This document shows, piece after piece, positions 59,821-64,000 of a stretch of DNA of 64,000 nucleotides (the first letter of the stretch is position 1; each line of letters starts with the position of its first letter). The translations under genes and the position numbers were made by a program. The stretch comes from Phocoena phocoena (Eukaryota; Chordata; Mammalia; Artiodactyla; Phocoenidae). The notes under the pieces are model-generated. The model saw only the letters and a program-made list of their open reading frames with translations, was not told the origin of the DNA and did no database searches. The DNA lies in the NCBI RefSeq assembly GCF_963924675.1, contig NC_089238.1, forward strand, positions 57,506,299 to 57,570,298, given 5' to 3'.

Positions 59821-62539
59821 TTTATTGGGTTCCCTTTAATAAAAACTGTTCTAGTTGAAGAGGCTGGGGGCAGAAGCCAGGTTCCAGGAGGCTGGCTGTA
59901 TTCTCTACCACTGGGTGTGTGTGTGTGTGTGTCTGTGTGCGCACGCACACATGGGCAGAATAGCATGTATGGGAGATCCTATTTGTATTTAATTATGTAT
60001 ATATGATGTTCTCAAAGAATACATAAGTATATATTTATATAGGCATTAGAACATCAGAAGGATTCACACCAAACTGTTAAAAATGGGCTCTCCCTGGAGC
60101 GCAGGCCTGCTGGCTGTTCTGGGGCAGGACTTGGTCACAAAGGAACCAAGACGTGAGCGGATGACGGAGGGGACACGTGGAAGGAAGGGTCTCGCTGTTT
60201 CCACGAAAGGGCTGATGCTCCAAGTGGGAAAACAGTGGAGGTCAAAGGTTGCTGTGGGGAGGTGGGGAGGTCAGGAAATAGCAAAGCGCAGCACGTGACC
60301 TAACGATGTCCCTGAGGAAACAGGCAGACGTGACCAGAACAGAGACAGAGGGACTGCCTGGGACAGAAAGGCAACCTCTGCCCCAAAACATCCACCCGAA
60401 GCTCCAACCCCCAGAGGCGCGTCCATTGGCCCTGCCTCTGAGGTCCCGGCCATATACTGTGCCAAAGAGATTATGTGAAATTAGCAATTACTTGGAAGAT
60501 AGTGGGTCTTGCCTTTGTCTTCTCTTCACTCTAAATAACGTCAGGCCTTCTAACCCAAAACAAAACAGACTGCTTGAGAATTAACCAAATATTTTATTAG
60601 TTCTTGATAATTGCTTTTCACTTTTGACAGGAAACGCTGCTATAATATGTTAGGTCTCACAGGGCAGCCATAAAATAGAGTGGCTATTATAAATAGGGAG
60701 GGTCCCACAAAACCGCTACAGAGACTGGAGAAAAGCTGCCTGGTTGAAACTGATTTCTAAACTGTATATGTCAAGGGTAAAGTCAAACATCAGAAACCCT
60801 TCAATAATCTGTAAACCAGTTAGTGAACTTGGGGCAACAGTTCCTACTCAAACTAAGGAGACAAGCAGTGTTCTGAGGACGGTTCTCAAAAAAAAAAAAA
60901 AAAAAGGATACCCAAAGGATCTTTTTTTCCAAAATCCAATCCATCTAAGGCAGGAAAAAATAAAAAGAATACTGAAGTAGAGACTGTTTTTCCTAGATGT
61001 GATAAATTTTTTCCTCTGATTTACTAACAGCCTCTAAGGAGGTCAGCAGTCAACGATTTAGCAAACAGAAAGGATGTACCAGCTCGGGTCCCTTCTCCTA
61101 GCTTCCTTTCAAGTTGGAAAACTCGGAAGTGAATTTGTTGGGAAAATACGTATATTAATCCAAAATGTCCTCAATCCAAAAGGAAGGTAAATAAAGTATA
61201 CAGGACTGAGAAGAAAGATGGGTACAATAAAGCCTAAGTGAACAATGAACTTCAAAAACTGCAGAAACAGGGCTAATGTTGACGTCCACCTGCAATTACG
61301 TTCTAACTTGTATCAGTAATGCTACCCCATCGCTCATCACACCCTAGTACATGACACTTCCAGCTTCTACAACTATACTCCAGAACACAGGTGGAACAGG
61401 AACTCAAAAATGTTTGCTGAGTTAAATAAAGCAAATGCTAACTAGCTCGTGTCAAAGTAAACAGCCTTAAATTAACCTGAGGGCAAAAGACAGTCATTAA
61501 AGTGCCACACAAGCTGAGCCATTATACAGGAGAAAAACAGCAGGACTGCGACTCCAAGGACAGGTGAGGGGTCTTCATTTTCAATGAACACACCAGCAGC
61601 AGAAAAGCAATTAAACCTGTACCCCAGGATGTCTCAATTCCTCATCACATACTTCACTACAAAAAGAGGACACTCTTTGGGACCTATAAAAGCTGGCCAA
61701 AAAAAAAAAACTCCAATCCCTCTCAGGACACCCTCTCCTGCAGCGTGATGAAGGAAGGCAGACTTGCGTGGAGACTGGTGACCTTGGACCTCAGCTGCCT
61801 GGAACAAGTGTGAACAGGGAGCCGCACAGGCCTTCCAGGCACAGCTCTTCCTTTAACCTGAGTGGGAACAACAGCAATTCCAGGCAAAGTCCCTTCTTGT
61901 GGTTTCAGACTACTTTCAGCTCCAACAGTCCAGGGTTTAGGGTTAAAGGAGAAACCAGAGGAAGCCGTTTCTACAGCACATAAACCACCAGGTGCCTCAC
62001 CTCTGAACTGCAACGATTTCCAACAGCTTACGAAAAGCAACGAGACAAAGCAAGCTCTCGCCTGCCTTGGGCAAGAGATTATTAGCAGGTTTGTTCGCCG
62101 TATCTGCGTGGACCCCAAGTTTCTCGGGCACTCAGCCCCCAGAGGAGGACTCCGGAGCTGTACCACAGGACACACACCCAGAGAAGGGCCACCACCCACC
62201 ACACTCCTGCACTAAGCACTTAGACACAGTTTCGACGCCCTCTGGAAATAGGTCCGTGAGGATCCTGATCACGGGGATTCCGGAACGGGAGGGCAGGAGG
62301 GGCTCACAGCGTGACCACGGAGCTGACCATCAGTGCTGAGAGCAGAGTGGCCTCTGCCACCTCTTACTGCAGTTCCTCTGGGAGGCCAGGGACAGACCTG
62401 CCGGTCCCAGCAATCCGCCGGGTGGACTCTTAACGTGAGAGCCAGGTCCCTCCGGACGGCCGTGTGTGGGCGACACTCCGGAGACGACTGAGCAAGTGTT
62501 AGGTGGAAGGGATAACGACACCAGCCTACTAGCCGTGAA

Positions 62540-63000
62540 TGAAAAAGTCTAGAAGCAAGCACCAGAGACAACTCACAAACCCATCAACTGATGGATGGAC
62601 AGACAAAACGGGGTAGAGCCACACCACAGAAATTATTCAACCTGGAAGGAGTGAAGTGCTGACAAAGGCTACACAGAACATAAGTGAACCTTGAGAACAG
62701 TAAGCTAAGTGAAAGCAGCCAACCACAAAAAGCCACCTAGTGTGTGATCCCATTCACATGAAATGCCCATAACAGGCAAATCCACAGACAGAAAGTGGAT
62801 TAGTGGTTGTCACCGGTGGGGGAGGGTGAATGGGAAGTGACTGCAAATAGGTACAGGTTTCTTTTAGGGGTGATGAAAATGTTCTGGAATCAGACAGTGG
62901 TGATGGCTGCACAACTCTGAATATACTAGAAACCACTGAATTATACACTTCAGAGGAGGGAATTTCATGATATGCGAATTAAGTCTCAATAAATAAATAA
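62540..63000 (+). mobile_element. Old LINE-1 3' end
   Basis: CCCATCAACTGATGGATGGA, 'GATGAAAATGTTCTGGAATC' and 'TATACACTTCAGAGGAGGGA' are in typical L1 3' order. It ends in CAATAAATAAATAA. Confidence 0.65.
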
Positions 63001-63680
63001 GCATATGCCACAGTACTTTATCGCTTATACATAGAAAAGATGGTAAAGGATAAATTTAAACTTTTCCCCAAACTATGGCTTTATAATTAAATAAAAGGGA
63101 AAGACAGTTTTTCGCACTGCACACCTGCAGCACCTAGGTACTGAGCGCAGGGAAGCCACCCACTCTCCCTCTAGCCTATGAACACCTTCCTTTCTGAAAG
63201 TAAAAATGTCTATTTTACATTCTTCACACTTTTAAACTTCTTCTACAAGTCCTTGGAGCAAGAAGAATTTTAAAATAACCCAGTGAGACTTTGGAGAAGG
63301 AACTGCAGATACTATATCAGAAAATTTAATTACAAGAAGTATGTCCCTTTAAATAGGATAAAGAATAAAAAACAATCAACATCGTTATCTCTAAAAGATA
63401 AACACAAAGTCTCTAAGCTCAAAGAGTTCAGAACAAAACACAACGCCTTACAAAAGAAATGCAAACACAGCTTTAAGGGGCTGCTTTTTCAGGACTGCAC
63501 TAAATATTAGATTTAGGGATACTAACAAGGCAAAAGGCTACTTGTTAGATTTCACAGGACTTGTGCATCAGCATCAGGCATAAATTTGAAAGCAGCAAAG
63601 GAACAGAAAGTTAAATGAATATGAGTGAAGTTAAGTTCAGCAGTGACACAGGGGATGTACCAGGTAAAACTAGACACCAT

Positions 63681-63992
63681 GGGCTTCCCTGGTGGCGCAG
63701 TGGTTAAGAATCCACCTGGCAATGCAGGAGACATGGGTTCAAGTCCTGGTCCAGGAAGATCCCACATACCGTGGAGCAACTAAGCCCGTGAGCCACAACT
63801 ACTGAGCCTGTGTGCCACAACTACTGAAGCCCACGTGCCTAGAGCCCGTGCTCCGCAACGAGAAGCCACCGCAATGAGAAGCCTGTACACCACAACGAAG
63901 AGTAGCCCCTGCTCACTGCAACTAGAGAAAGTCCACGCGCAGCAACAAAGACCCAATGCGGCCAAAAGTAAATAATAAAATAAAATAAATTT
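63681..63992 (+). mobile_element. CHR-type SINE near the right edge
   Basis: Full-length forward copy with head GGGCTTCCCTGGTGGCGCAG and an A/T-rich tail (AATAAAATAAAATAAATTTA). Confidence 0.92.
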
Positions 63993-64000
63993 ATATATAA

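Larger units (their letters stand above)
40794..64000 (-). other. ZCCHC14: First visible ZCCHC14 intron, open to the right edge
   Basis: More than 23 kb upstream of the 40670-40793 exon with no further ZCCHC14 exon recognised. It is repeat-dense: SINEs at 41882, 45166, 45341, 45671, 53317, 54812 and 63681; L1 pieces at 41290, 45060, 45980, 50160-54780, 58450-59820 and 62540-63000. The stretches 42260-45050, 46900-49880, 55010-58440 and 59830-62530 contain open frames on both strands but no recognisable gene. No CpG-island-like promoter is seen, so exon 1 lies beyond the window. Confidence 0.7.

Overview
The window is mammalian nuclear DNA with intron/exon genes, consensus GT-AG splice sites and dense retroposons. 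The lineage looks cetacean, probably a toothed whale. Almost every young repeat is a tRNA-derived CHR-type SINE of whales and even-toed ungulates (head like CTTCCCTGGTGGCGCAGTGG). Several are the shorter GC-rich variant (GTTGAGAGTCTGCCTGCCGA type, oligo-A tail) that I associate with cetaceans. No Alu elements were seen, and nothing prokaryotic or CRISPR-like is present.

Two genes converge. On the + strand, exons 2-4 of MAP1LC3B (LC3B, the autophagosome ubiquitin-like protein) lie at 469-524, 3088-3194 and 4324-4498. Their 3'UTR runs to about 6160; exon 1 is off the left edge. After about 1.1 kb of unassigned sequence comes the 3' end of ZCCHC14 on the - strand. It has a roughly 4.1 kb 3'UTR (about 7240-11344) and twelve coding exons from 11345 to 40793. 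These encode a PX-like domain, a SAM domain, a long low-complexity region and a C-terminal CCHC zinc knuckle. The chain of splice phases is intact and gives 903 codons plus stop. The N-terminal exon(s) are beyond the right edge, so 40794-64000 is intron. The order MAP1LC3B then ZCCHC14 matches human 16q24.2.

The most interesting signal is a near-perfect 111-bp tandem duplication (11371-11592) over the acceptor and first part of the last ZCCHC14 coding exon. It creates two strong, essentially identical 3' splice sites. The canonical C-terminus is made only if the distal copy is used; the proximal copy gives a different 11-residue ending. It is either a lineage-specific change or an assembly duplication.

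The introns hold some 18 tRNA-type SINEs, many with target-site duplications, plus LINE-1 fragments (27.9-30.4 kb, 45-46.9 kb, 50-54.8 kb, 58.4-59.8 kb, 62.5-63 kb) and a few ancient MIR/L2 pieces. One SINE at 27.35-27.87 kb has an internally triplicated block. All identifications are from reading the sequence and from memory of the families; no database search was possible.
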